Shown: positions 12,888 through 24,603, counted from the first letter of the stretch. The stretch is 64,000 bases of DNA from Perilla frutescens (GCA_026008535.1 BRKX01000002.1:57118170-57182169); one strand, 5' to 3'. Program-made: numbers and translations. Notes: generated by a model from the sequence alone, not told the origin.

Positions 12888-13403
12888 TCAAGCGTGCTGC
12901 TGTTTGCAGGGATTGTTGATGAGGACGTCGTCGACTGGCTTGTGATTGATTTTTCTCTTCTTCTTCTTCTTATAAGGAATCCCTCTTGCCTTAGACTGGC
13001 AATCCTTCACCTCACGAAGATAAACTCGAATAGCTCCATTTCCGAAAGGGTTGGTCTCCGGTGATCCGCCGTGCTCCTCGTACGCCGCCCTCAGCCTCCC
13101 GATCAAGGCGTCGAGGCTACCCCAGGCCTGGCGCAGAGGGCAGGTGCACGGAGCCGGGGGGTCGGGCTGCCCGAAGAAGACACAACCATGCAGATGAACC
13201 TTAGTCTTTCCGAACTGGTCGAGGTACCTGAGGAATTCGAGCACGTGGCTGCAATTGCACTGAGATAGTGAAACCGGCGGTCTCTGGTTTTTGAGGTACT
13301 GACCGAAGGTGTTCCAGTCCCTTCTCTTTTGGGACTCGTACCGGCTCAGCGGCGCCTGACTGCTGGCGGAGGCCGACCCCTGATCATCCTTCGAATTCAT
13401 CAT
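12888..13403 (-). CDS. ALOG-domain transcription factor (LSH family, LSH10-like)
   Basis: Complete single-exon gene of 171 residues. The ALOG domain spans about residues 20-145, from RYESQKRRDWNTFGQYLKNQ through LEFLRYLDQFGKTKVH to the conserved block RQAWGSLDALIGRLRAAYEE and VYLREV. Inside it is the zinc-ribbon insert with His70, Cys74, Cys86 and Cys88. The basic run KKKKKRK (145-151) is the nuclear localisation signal. ALOG proteins bind DNA and restrain organ differentiation at meristem and organ boundaries. The tail RGIPYKKKKKRK and QRPPVSLSQCNC resemble the LSH7/8/10 group more than LSH3/4. The ATG at 13403 is chosen because no ATG precedes it in frame, and it lies in an A-rich context (AAAAAAAGGCATGATG). 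A second ATG follows directly. The frame is intact and all key residues are present. Confidence 0.96.
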   Translation of the reverse strand: MMNSKDDQGSASASSQAPLSRYESQKRRDWNTFGQYLKNQRPPVSLSQCNCSHVLEFLRYLDQFGKTKVHLHGCVFFGQPDPPAPCTCPLRQAWGSLDALIGRLRAAYEEHGGSPETNPFGNGAIRVYLREVKDCQSKARGIPYKKKKKRKINHKPVDDVLINNPCKQQHA

Positions 13404-13640
13404 GCCTTTTTTTAGAAACACAGAACTTCAATTCAAACAAATTTGTTGGAAATAAAAATAGAATGGTGAGGAAAGATGATCATCAAATCCCTCACTTCTA
13501 TTGTCTATTGAGGAGACATGGTATGGGACCCATTTAGAGTGCTTTTGTTCTTACTTTAATTTTTTATTTTCTCTCTCTCCCTCTCTTGCATTAATTTTCA
13601 ACGTCTCTTTTTAAATGCACTAAGATTACTTTTCAAATTT
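13404..13640 (-). promoter_or_regulatory. 5' leader and proximal promoter of the ALOG gene
   Basis: The coding strand upstream of the ATG is A/T-rich with a GAGAGGGAGAGAGAG (CT/GA) tract at about 13569-13587. Such tracts are frequent in plant core promoters and leaders and can recruit GAGA-binding (BPC) factors. No clear TATA box was found. The role is inferred from position and composition only. Confidence 0.4.
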
Positions 13641-14835
13641 TTAATATTTTTTTTTTAATTATTGGACTTTCTGTGTGTATGTATAATAAGCATCGTTAGT
13701 TTAATAATTGTGGTTTTTGTTGTACACCCATGAATTTATGATTCTCCCCGTGACTAGCTAGAGAGTCGGTGCAACTATGGCTTCACCATTTACTGTCACA
13801 GGCTCCTTAATTATTTCGCTAATTTGTAGCTTGTGTAGAAATTTGCGCTTGGATTCAGAAATTTGAAAAGTTAATTAATTAATTGGAAATCTTGAATATT
13901 GCATATGAATATATGACCTTAATTTTAATGTCTAAATTAATTAATTAATTATGGATTATATATAATCAGCACTATCTCTTTTATGAACATCGATTATATA
14001 AAGCTTAAATTAATATATAAATGAACTTTCTTTTAGTTATTTATTTAAGTACTTAATTTTTCTTAATGAAAGTATTATTGGCATCTCTTAACGGTATCCC
14101 AACCTATCTATCTATGCATGTAACCCAACTGCAGTAGCAAACAATCTCAATAGTCAATTCCATATCTTCTCTTCTTTTGGGTTTTCATTATTTTATAATC
14201 TTGAGTCCTTTTTTCACTCTTTTTATTATGTTTACATGTGATATGTATTAGCAAAAAGAAAAATGTATGGTAGAGATATTAAATTAGGTGATATCAACTG
14301 CACAATCATAATTTCTGGAAAAATTATAAGAGAGTTAAGGGTTGGAAAAAGGGAGAAAAAAACAAAAGTGAGGTGCTGCAATAAGTTTAATTATTTTCCC
14401 AAATTGATAACCACGGCTAATTAAAATCCCGGACTTCTGAAAATCATCAAATCTTTTTTCGTGAAACATCGCCCAGAAGCAATAGTATCCAAGTCAACCT
14501 GTCACGAAACACTCAAATCAGATACGATCTAAAAATAATATATTTTTTTAGCCATAAAATATTGAATAGTTGGATATATTATTCAAGCCGCCATCATTAA
14601 TCATAATCATTATTATATTTACTGATGCCACTGCTGATTAACTCTTATCTTTTTCTGGTTGATTTAGGAGAAAATACAATTTAATTTGTTTTAGCTACTC
14701 AACTATGAAATATTACTCTCTTCAGCTTTTGCAAGTTAATATATTACTTGTGCTGTTAATTTTTTTGTGATTGTTTTTAAGGACATCTGTAACAATTTTT
14801 TTTATCAAATATATAAATTATATACTAACATTTAT
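13641..14835. other. Upstream intergenic DNA of the ALOG gene
   Basis: AT-rich, with TTAATTAATTAATT runs at about 13873 and 13936. No gene or transposon was recognised. Regulatory sequence for the ALOG gene may lie here, but none can be pointed to. Confidence 0.45.
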
Positions 14836-15062
14836 TGACATGGCACGATAATGTGAAATGAAAATAAAAAGGGGCTAAGTGTTTCAGCTTATTGTATTCA
14901 TATAAATTAATTGTCATGACATGATAATACGAAATGAAAATAAAAAAGGGTTAAGTGTTTCACCTTATTGTATTCATATCAATTAATTGTCATGATATGA
15001 TGATACGAAATGAAAATAAAGGGTTAAGTGTTTCAACTTATTGTATTTATATTAATATGTTA
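14836..15062. repeat. Three-copy 76-bp tandem repeat
   Basis: The phrase GATAATACGAAATGAAAATA with TAAGTGTTTCA-CTTATTGTA occurs at 14847, 14923 and 14999, exactly 76 bp apart. After it come degenerate sequences with AACACGATA and GTTCGTGTCGGG up to about 15300. These suggest the array sits inside an old dispersed element, which could not be identified. Confidence 0.85.
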
Positions 15063-16051
15063 AACACGATAAAAATTAACAAGGTTATAATATATGTGCT
15101 AACTTGATAACTTGTTATTACACGATAATTGGCTAATATTTCGAAAATCTAATAACGGCTTGTTAGTTATAACACGATACCATGTAATAAATAAACAAAT
15201 TATATATTTAATTAATAGTATTATACTAGTATCGTGTTCGTGTCGGGACTTATTATACCGTGTCAACAAGAAGCATGACGCAATTTCATGAATTGACAGT
15301 CCTGATATAAACCACAGGTACTACTAGCTAGGGTGAAAAACAATTAAAAGAGCAAAGTCGAGTACATGTGGTAAAAAAAATTAACGGTACAGAAAATAAA
15401 AGCTTAAAGAACTGAAGCATATATAGAGTCAAAAATATATTGAAGGAGTCGACAATTAATCAGAAAAGTTTAGGAGCAAAACAATGTAATTTACCTTGAA
15501 TTTATATATCTAGTTTTGACATAAGCAGCCTAAAGCAGTGGAAGAAAGGCCCCATATTGGTACCTTGTTTGGAAATTTTAAGCTAAATAAAATTGTACAT
15601 TTGAATTCATGTACATGCATGCGGTGACAAACTCACATGGTTATGGAAGCATATATGTCCATCATCAAATTTTGATTTACGTACGTTTGGACTTGTCTAA
15701 AAATTTTAGTGCATTTGAAAATGAGTTATCTTTTTCATCTTATCGCTGTCCCAAATAACGTCACAGTTCGGACATCATTAATATATGTTATATGTACTAT
15801 TTCCATATTAATAACAGTGAATTGCATAATTATTTAATGCGGTAATCTAGCTCTGTATCTTGTAATTAAAATTCTTATATTTTTTTACGGAATCGGGCAT
15901 TAATATATACAAGATTATATAATTAGTTGACCGCAAATATTCTAGGCATTAATTCAACTAGCTAGTGGTACTGGTTTTTATTTCTTTGAATTTATGGTTT
16001 AGTTCTAAATTGTTCCAATTCTTTAGTTTATCTCTTTTGTTAAGCTCATTC

Positions 16052-16093
<42 letters not shown>

Positions 16094-17270
16094 TGAAGTA
16101 CGTAATGTGCGCTATTATGCTATATATACTACGATCGTGTATTGGAGTGTCTCGATCTATGAGTATTTTAATTGAAAGATTTGGAGAAAGAGCCATTGTT
16201 TCTATGGTGGTGTGGTCGGAATTTATATCCAAATTAACCTTTAATATTGAAGGGGTTTGGAGGAGTTGTGTTGACATTTGACAATAAGCTAGGGTATTTG
16301 GCCCCTACCCCATACGGCCTTCAGCATCAACCACTCAAGATCATTAGGCAATTGCTCATACATTAAATTAATTAAAGGCATTCAAATGGTATTAATGGGT
16401 TAATTAAAAACAATAATCTATTGACTTAGTCAAAACTGATGAAGAGATTGCACCGACTTGCACAAACTCAGCTCACTCCGCCTTGTGGGAAACTAGTTTT
16501 TGAATTCTACATCATATATAGTTTAATTCTCAGCTTAATTAAAGTTCAATTCTATATGCATATTTACTTAATTAGCAAATGGTAATGTACGTACTAAAAA
16601 AATTAAGACGTTATATTTAATTAAAATATCATATGCTTTTATTTGTTACACTGAAAAAGAATTAAAATATTTTTAGAACGTCTTTTCAGGGTATATTAAT
16701 CTATTTGAAATCAAAGTTTAGGACTGACCATTTCTTAACAAATTATAGGTTAGTACCATTTTTTAAACAAACTATAATTTATGCAATTAAGTGAAAACTA
16801 TAATTACCACGTGTTTGAATTTAGAAATTTAATTTAAAATTATAATTATATTAATTCTACCTCGCTCAAATTACTTTAAAAAAAAGCCCAGAATAAGAAT
16901 CCAAATATTTCAAATGAAATGATACCTTAAGATATTCTAAAGTTGCCCACATGTCACGTCGTGTCTTAAATATTTACTTATTATGTCTATGGTAAATTCC
17001 ATGAAATGATCCCAGACAAGGCATAGGAATGAATCAGATTCAAGAGAAAGGGTGAGAGAATTAGAGCCTATTGCAAAAAAGATGATAAATCAAGAATCAG
17101 AGAGGATCAAAATTGGAGCAAAGAATTCTCAAAGTTGGACATGTTGTTTGTGTATGGGTCCATCCATTAATAAATGTTTCCAACTACGTACGTATTTCTT
17201 TAATTTTCACCGAATGATCAATTTTATTAATTAACTCATCAGAATATAATGTCATTAGCTCTACATTTAC
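15063..17270. other. Intergenic AT-rich DNA
   Basis: Holds a (TA)n microsatellite at 16055-16087 and no supported gene. Open frames at 16023-16281 and 17052-17234 do not resemble known proteins. Confidence 0.5.
16055..16087. repeat. TA microsatellite
   Basis: Uninterrupted (TA)n of about 33 bp. Confidence 0.95.
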
Positions 17271-17275
17271 CCCAT

Positions 17276-17504
17276 TGTTGTGGGTTGGCCCAACTGATCT
17301 TTAATTACTGACCCATATGCCTATCTATTGTTGTGACCCAAACCTGAAGCCCAAAACCCTTAACCCTAATTAACCCTTCACCTCCCATCATTAATCTAAC
17401 CTAATCTGTTTTACCTTTCCAAAGCCTTTTCACTCTCTATAACATTCGAGAGAGTTCCATTCTCTCTCAAGCCTCACTCCGATCTTCAACCCTAATCTGA
17501 AAAG

Positions 17505-17535
<31 letters not shown>

Positions 17536-18116
17536 CTTCTTGCCGTCGTTCTCGATTTCTCTGGTCGGAATCTGACCGTGATTCTTGTTGGCCTATGAGT
17601 GTAGACGGTCGGGCTGTTCTCTGAGTTAGAGGGTTTGTGAGTGCTTCGAGAGGGATCATCTCACCATCCCCTCCCTTTGATCTGGGTCTCTGTGTCGCCG
17701 GAGTCGCCATTGCCGCCGCCTGTGGGAAAATCTGAGCCAACCGTATCCCTTGGGCACTTTTCCCACCGATTGTCTACTGATTTCACCGATATTTTGGCTT
17801 TATATCTCTTCTGCTTCTTGTTCCTTGCTCTATCTCTCTGTTCTAACTCATTGTGTCCCTGTGTGTGCAGATTTGGCTAGGGCTGGTTCTCTGCCTGTGA
17901 ATAAAGCAAGTAGATCCCTTAGATCTACACATCTGAGGCTATCTCCTGTTGGAGACCTTGTTGCTGTGAAGATTTGAAGTCCGGTTCCTTGCACTCTCTG
18001 TAATAGCTTGAAATAGTTTATGTGTATTTGTCTCTTTCTACTTGAGTAGTTTGTGTGTGAGACCGCAAGAGGCGGGGAATCAAGTAGTGAACCCCTGGCT
18101 AAGCGATTCCACAACA
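17276..18116. mobile_element. Solo LTR with perfect 5-bp target-site duplication
   Basis: The 841-bp unit begins TGTTGTGG and ends CCACAACA, perfect 8-bp inverted termini of the TG...CA type. The five bases before it (17271-17275) and after it (18117-18121) are both CCCAT. A single LTR with a target-site duplication, with no internal domain or second LTR nearby, is the normal product of recombination between the two LTRs of a retrotransposon. The interior contains a CT microsatellite (17505-17528), a pyrimidine-rich leader-like zone and several spurious short open frames. The superfamily cannot be told without the internal region. It lies about 3.9 kb upstream of the ALOG gene. Confidence 0.92.
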
Positions 18117-18121
18117 CCCAT

Positions 18122-18837
18122 CATATCGCATCTTAATCAAAACATATAATTGTGTGAAAACTAGCCATATAGAACTTAAAAAAAATAATATCTCACCATG
18201 CGGCGCGCAGGAAGGTACGGTTCGAAATTGCCTGTATTATCGTTTTTCGTGTTTTGCTGTCAAATTTATAATTTTAATAATATTTGTTATAAAATAAAAA
18301 TTAATTATAACATAAATAATCATAGTCAACATTTATCAACAGAAAAATGAATTAAAAAATTATAAAACATAATTTTGAAAAAATCAACCATAACAATAAA
18401 TTATTAATTGAAAAGTAAGAATTAAATATTAAAAAATAATTATAAACCCTAATTGAAGAAACAGTTATAAAATTAAACTAAATCACAAAAAAAATAAAAT
18501 TGAAGAAAAAATATAAGAAAAACTCATAAGTTTAAAAGTGCAATATGGAGTATAACTCATAGAGTGCAACATAAAATTTGATATGAGGACTCAGAAAGGT
18601 AGGCCTCATCCTCCTCCTCCTCTCTCTCTCTCTCTTTTATTTTTTATTTTTGATTTTTTTTTTTGTGTGTTTTTAACTAATGGCCTTTTGGAGCAAAGTG
18701 AGTAAGTGACTAAAATAAGTAGTTTCAAAAGTTAGTGGCTAAAAAAAAGTTAATGGGCTCGATCAATTAGTTTGTAATGGAATTTAGCGAGCAATATCAT
18801 GTAGAAGTTTGCCACAAATTAATTAATAATTTAAAAG
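18122..18837. other. Very AT-rich intergenic DNA
   Basis: Dominated by A-runs and T-runs, with a CT run at about 18611-18637. No gene or element was recognised. Confidence 0.5.
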
Positions 18838-18846
18838 AACTTGAAA

Positions 18847-19969
18847 GGGTGATTCTATTCACAATCCCAAATTTTCTCTTCACAACCCCCATATTTTAAT
18901 AAAATTTAAGATCATACAAAATCTTCATTTCACCCTTATACAATTACATCATCTTCAAACTATTTAAATCCACATCTCTCTCCCCCCCCCTACGGAAATG
19001 TTACCTTGAATTGATTTTATTCCTCATCTTCTTTCATCTTGCTTGTATTCACCAATAAAGTATTTACATTTTTTTTTTGTGTTAAGATTATGTTTTCTCC
19101 CTAATCTTTTTACCAATCATGCACATTATAACGATAATCAATTTAGAGTCAAAATTAAAATTATTTTCGAGAAGTGTTAGTTAAAAATGTCTGGAAATGA
19201 GATGGAGTAGAGAAGATTATTTGAATGAATATTTCATGAAAAAGATTGAGGAAAGAGAGCTTTTTTTTTAAACTAAGAGAAAATAAGGGTCTCGTTCATT
19301 CATTTTGGGTTCAAAAATGTGGTACAAGCAAAGAAACACAAATCAAATTCATGTATCCATTAAGGTTTCTATATCACAAGTTGTAACAACTTTTTCTTGC
19401 AAACGAAGAACTCAAATTTCATATTTTAATTTATGTAGAATCATAAGAGCATGGTTTCAGAGTTGTAAATCATTAGAAAATCATAAAAAATCATGGCATA
19501 ATCATTTCACATTTGAAGATATCATATTACCCATATCAATTAAGTTTGAATAATTTAATTTTGAGAATATTGATTTTTAATCTTTCCATATGAAAGTTTT
19601 GAGAGAATTAAAGGGACTTTATTTTCAAGGGGCCAGTTATAAATTTGAGGTTGTGTTGCATTTTGTTGTTACATTTGGTGTTACTTAACTAAATTTTTTT
19701 ATTTTTTTAATATACTCTAATTGAGAATGGATAAACCCTAAATAGAAAATTTAAATTAAAAGAAATCATAATAAATTAAAAAATAAAAATAATAATAATT
19801 TTTTTAAAAAAATATTAAAGAGTTGCAACAGGGAATGCAATAGAATTTGCAACAAGTAATCTTATTTCGTAGTTGGAGAAGGTAAAATAGGGGTTTCAAA
19901 TTAATTTTTATTTTAAAATAAAAACAGGGATTGTGGAGAGGAAGATGGGGGTTGTGAATAGAATTATCC
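18847..19969. mobile_element. Non-autonomous Mutator-like element with 9-bp TSD
   Basis: The left end GGGTGATTCTATTCACAATC and the complement of the right end, GGATAATTCTATTCACAACC, are inverted repeats that continue with diverged homology for about 50 bp. The flanks 18838-18846 and 19970-19978 are identical (AACTTGAAA). A 9-bp duplication is the signature of Mutator-like elements. At 1,123 bp it has no transposase. An open frame at 19305-19553 (+) is of unknown nature and might be captured sequence. A Mutator origin is inferred from the duplication length and the terminal repeats. Confidence 0.85.
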
Positions 19970-19978
19970 AACTTGAAA

Positions 19979-21384
19979 AACATATATAAATTGTCCTGAA
20001 ATGTAAGACCTACGGTCTTCAAAAAAGTCAACCCCAATGGCTGGAAAGTGGAAAATTTACCATCATATAGTATTATTGGTCATTAATATTCAATTTTTTA
20101 CGGTCTCCTGAGGCATCGTACGTATTGTCACGTTAGTTCTAATTTAAAAAGTTTATCCAGTCTATAATAAAATCACTCAAATACTGTAATCAATTTTCAA
20201 CTATGATCATTCACCGACATTTTTAACAAGTAGCAAGTATATGTGTTCTGTATACTGAAATCGTCATCTTAATTTACTTTGAGGTTCTATATCCTTTAAT
20301 TTTTCAATTTTTTTAATCAAGTTAATTAGTTTTTTTTTTCGGGAATTTTTAGCCATAAAATGTCATGACAAAAAGGATGAAAATATTTGAAATACAAATA
20401 TAAGTACCAATATTGTGGAAAATTACATTCCGTACCCAATTTGAATTAAAAGAAATGAAATTAAAGAAAAGATAAGTTTAGTATCCATATTGAATATATA
20501 TTAAAGACATGTTTTCATCTAAAATAAAATTCAAAACATGTACAAAACATAAGCTTATTACTCGTTATGGAATATTGGTAATTATTTATGTAACTATTCC
20601 ATAAAAAAGTAATTGCGCAATGAAACCCAACTTCAACAATTCACTGTGTTGTATGTATTTGTGCTTTTCGAATTATATAGAAATTTAAATCGTCGAATAA
20701 ACAGGAGGCTCAAGTGTGCAGCGTGTGAATCTCAATCTCATCTGTCGGAATAGAAAAAATGAAATTTTATTTTTGCATAGATTTATTATCTTAGTCTATT
20801 TTTTTAGTAAATTGCTAATTTAGTTACAATTTTAGTAATAAAGTGTAATTTTGACCAATTCAATCGAGGCTAGATATATGAAAAAATATATAAACAATAT
20901 ATGTATATACTTCATATTTCAGGGGCGGAATCAGAAATTTTTCCTCAAAGCCGAATTATTCTTAAATCTTAACTAATAATCCTATATACTAAATTTTTAT
21001 ATTTTTTAAAAAAGTTACATGTAATTTTTTTTTTTATTTTTTTTTTTTTTTTTTTTTTTTTTGTGGTGTGGGAAGGCAAAACTCCCACCGGCTCCCCAGT
21101 TCCCCCATGTCCTATTTTGACTATAGGATTTATGTTGGGACTATTTCTTTAGGTAATCGTTTTAGTGCAGAATTCACCAAATTCATTTTTTTTTTACAAT
21201 TTAATTAGTTCAATGTTTTACTTCCCTTATTCGACAAAAATAAAATAAAGAAATGCCACATACAATCAATTTTTTAGTGGACCCACATAAAATTAAATTG
21301 GTTTTAATTAAAAAAAAAATTATTGCCCGATCCTCGAAAATATTATTTTACAAGTGCAACAACCCATATATCCAGCAAAATCAG
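19979..21384. other. Intergenic AT-rich DNA
   Basis: Contains long T-runs, including a nearly pure one at about 21030-21061 directly followed by GTGGTGTGGGAAGGC, possibly the tail of an old retroposon on the - strand. No gene was recognised. Confidence 0.45.
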
Positions 21385-22012
21385 CCACACGCCCACCCTT
21401 TTTTTTTTCTGAGAGAATTTTTTATTTTTTTCAATTTTTTTAATTTTCTATTTTTTTTTTCAAAAATATTTATATCCTAAAATAAAATTAGTGAATTTAT
21501 TTAATTTGTTTGAAATAAATATTAATTTATATCCGAAATGGAATTAATAAATCCTAAAATAAAAATGAGTTTTTTTTTTTGCTGACTCGCGCAATTCACT
21601 CGCCCGACGCTAGCACTTGATCTCGTGCATTGCGCTCGACAATTAATTTTTGCAACTTAAATATAACCCATAATTAAAATTAATAAAACTTAGGGAAAAA
21701 ATAAACCCTTAAAAAACACAAAATAAACCCCTAAAAAAGTCCTAAAAAAAATCATGAACCCTGAAAAAATCCTAAACTATAAACATTAATTGGAATGGAA
21801 AAAATCACAATTTGAACTAAATATAGTATAAGATAACTAGCAGGCGCCTTACTTTTTAAGGATACATGTGATACTTTTTAAATTTTGAGTAATACTTTTT
21901 AGTGTTGTTGATACCAATTTTGCCGGAATTTTTTTTTTTGCGAGTTGGCCCGCGAATTCGGTTGACCCGACTGAAATAAGACTTATATAGACTTTGTGCA
22001 TGCAGGTGTTTA
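21385..22012 (+). repeat. Dispersed repeat family, copy 1
   Basis: This stretch matches 29715-30222 in the same orientation along most of its length. Shared phrases include ACACAAAATAAACCCCTAAA, CGCCTTACTTTTTAA and a GGCCCGCG/GACCCGCG tail ending near GTGCATG. It also contains, at about 21580-21655, a GC-rich unit (CTCGCGCAATTCACTCG to GCGCTCGACAATTAATTTT) that copy 2 lacks but that recurs in opposite orientation in the array at 62976-63540. It has no coding capacity. The class is unknown. Confidence 0.8.
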
Positions 22013-22789
22013 TGTATTTTACAATACCGATTTCAGCTAATCAAGAAATTCCTTTTAGAAGAATTGAGAATGAATTATTATTTTTATTTTTTGAAAAAAT
22101 TCTGCATGATTTCTTTAGAAAGAAATTATCATGAAATTGAACTAAAATTTCTATATATGAGGCCGAGCGATTGTGCTATAAAGTGAGTAAACCCTATGAG
22201 TTCTTTTTATCTAAATAAATATTTATATTGTTTCCATACATTTGTAGAAAAGAAGATGGAATCCGTAATTTTATTTTTCTTAAAAAAAAAAAAAAGAAGG
22301 GAAGGCACCTGGATTCCAGAGAAAAGCACTCTCAAAAATAAAACGTACGCTTTCCAGGATCCTCCTTGTCGGACCTATTTTTTAATTCAACACTTCTTTA
22401 GCCCAATTCATTTCGACTTTACCCCTTCAAAAGTATTTTAAAATCTATCTGATATTATTATCATTTTGAAAAAAATAATACTTTTTGTATTCTGTATTTG
22501 GTCTCTTATTCATTATGATATCTTACGTATCTGTTGAAATGGTACCTAACAATACATATAGTCTTTATTTAGTATTTACAACTTGAAATAACTTTATCGT
22601 TTTTCATTCAAACAAAACCAATTATCTAAATTTTATCCAATTTTTTTAACCCAAGCTTTTATTAGTAATTGAAAACGTTTAAAAGAAAAATGAAATTTAA
22701 ATGAAATATTAACTCAGCTCGATATTTTTCTCAAAAAAAGAAAAGAAAACACAGGGGTGAAATTAGTTACATTCAATCTCCCTCCTCTT
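22013..22789. other. Intergenic AT-rich DNA
   Basis: No gene or element recognised; the open frame 22196-22441 is spurious low-complexity. Confidence 0.45.
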
Positions 22790-22882
22790 TTTTATATGTC
22801 GAGAGTAATCAGTAGTCACTACCAAAATGTGCACTGGGTAAACCTCGCTCATATATAATAGCGTGCAAACCACCTCTCTTCT
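22790..22882 (-). mobile_element. SINE fragment (3' half)
   Basis: Carries GTCACTACCAAAATGTGCAC and GGTAAACCTCGCTC and ...AATAGCGTGCAAACC, matching the 3' body of the adjacent SINE. It is preceded by a T-run that would be its A-rich tail on the - strand. The promoter half is missing. Confidence 0.65.
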
Positions 22883-22883
22883 T

Positions 22884-23095
22884 TTTTTATGTCGAGGATA
22901 ACACACAGTCACTACCTAAATGCGCGCTTCTGTGTAATAGCCTGCAAACCATACATGAGAGGTAAACTATATTTGGAGAACTAGGTGTGACGGGGTTTAC
23001 GCCTAGTTGTATTTGTGGTGAGATTCAAACTTGAGATATTTGGTCTCAAGCTTACATCACTCCGCTCCTAGGCCATCCCCAAGAGACTAATTAAT
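22884..23095 (-). mobile_element. tRNA-derived SINE, nearly complete
   Basis: Read on the - strand it starts with a polymerase III A-box-like TGGCCTAGGAGC. A B-box-like AGTTTGAATCTC follows within the usual spacing. The body runs through CACACCTAG and GTTTGCAGGCTATTACAC, and it ends with GGTTATCCTCGACAT-type sequence and an A-rich tail (the T-run near 22884). The same body is seen at 63890-64000 and, more worn, at 24945-25145 and 28504-28593. SINEs are short retroposons moved by a LINE reverse transcriptase. Confidence 0.75.
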
Positions 23096-23492
23096 CTTCC
23101 CTCTCTTTTTCCTCTAAGTTTATGCGATAATGTAGAAACTTAGAAAATAAAGTGAAGTGTGAAAATCAATTTTTCATACAATTTCAAAACGCTCAATTTC
23201 ACAAAGCCGCAAAAGAAGAAGTTGATCGCTAAATGACGGTATAATAAGTTAGTATTATGATTGTCGAATGACGGTAGGCACAAAATTAGTTAAGTATTCA
23301 TTCTACAAAATTCTCTATATTAAATCTTACGATATCAATCATTTAGAAGATCCATATCACATCAAGATTCAAGAACTGAAAAACTATGAATCAAATACAC
23401 TTTCGCACTAAATTATGTTCTTAATTTATCATCGTAGAGTTACTGAATCTAGATTACAATATGTCCTATTATGTGATTAATAATCTAACAAT

Positions 23493-24595
23493 AAGGGGCA
23501 GTCCTAAGGACGTGCTAGAGGTGCGCCGCACAGGGCCCTTTAAATTATTGGGGTACCAAAATTTATGTATACATGTAGTATTATTAGTTTAGTTTTTATT
23601 TATAAAAAAAATATGTATACTAAGTCAAGTATAATTTTAAAACTTTAACCCAGTACTTAAAAAAACTATTTTAGTCAAATTAAGTTTAACCTATTACATT
23701 TATAAAAATTAAAATAGTTGTAGCTCATTAATTGAAAATCCTTACATTGTTTTGGACTTTTAGGGTATTAATTAAGAGTAAGCCTTTTTTGAGACCTCAA
23801 ATTAAATTAAAAGTATGTTTTCTTTAACTCTAATTGAATTCAAACTCTTTCAAAATTAATTATTTCATCTATATCGTAGATCAAGTAATTGGATTTCTAA
23901 AAAAATCGATCAATTCTTTTCATATGAAAAGAACTTTATTATTATTATTATTATTATAAATTGAATATACTAGATGATGCTACTTTAAATCTTGTTAATA
24001 TTCTAAATCATGGAGAGTTTAGTGATCTAGATGATAAAGAGTTGTTTCAAATACATCTTTTACTAAAACAATAAAAAAGCAGGTCTAAACATATTAACTT
24101 ATTTAAGGAGGCTAAATAGTTGTCCTAATGCATGTATTGCTTATAAAATTTTATTAATCATATATGCTCTGTGTAAATAAGTCTTTTCAGATTGAAGATA
24201 TTGAAATCTAATTTGTGTTCGATTGTGTCATCACAAATATTGAATGGACTTGTTTTGATATCCATGAACATAATTTACTATAAAATATTGATTGTGAAAA
24301 TTTTATAAGCGGGTTTGCTTCCAAAAATTTCTAAAAAAAGTATATTTAAAAGATGTTGTTCAAAGTAAAATTTTCTTTTGTTCCAACATTGTTCGAAAAT
24401 GATAGTGAACTCATGAGTTGAATGATTTTGAATATTAAAGACAATTTGGAGAGACATTTTTTATCTATGATATGCATTAGAAATTTAAATAATATGATTA
24501 TGCTACTTTTATTATGCGTTAATTTTACATCCAACGAATAAAGACACTATTTTTAAAGTTCAAATAAAGCACTTCAAATATTAGGGTCCGCCCTG
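23493..24595 (+). mobile_element. hAT-derived element with perfect 8-bp TSD
   Basis: The sequence is bounded by CTAACAAT on both sides (23485-23492 and 24596-24603), the 8-bp duplication typical of hAT elements. The left end AAGGGGCAGTCCTAAG and the complement of the right end CAGGGCGGACCCTAA are imperfect terminal inverted repeats. At 1,103 bp it is an internally deleted copy that keeps part of the transposase 3' end. Confidence 0.88.
23958..24345 (+). pseudogene. hAT transposase C-terminal dimerisation remnant (zf-MYM/TTF type)
   Basis: The frame reads NLVNILNHGEFSDLDDKEL. It then shows, with frame shifts and stops, a SCPNACIAYKILL-like stretch, RLKILKSNLC and LNGLVLISMN. This is the hAT C-terminal dimerisation region of plant TTF-type zinc-finger (MYM1-like) transposases. 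The central invariant stretch (normally ASAERSFSKL) is destroyed by a stop after LCK. It cannot encode a working protein. Confidence 0.8.
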
Positions 24596-24603
24596 CTAAC
24601 AAT

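Noticed and set aside
17492..18117. Overlapping open frames on both strands
   Set aside because: They lie inside the solo LTR and reflect its composition.
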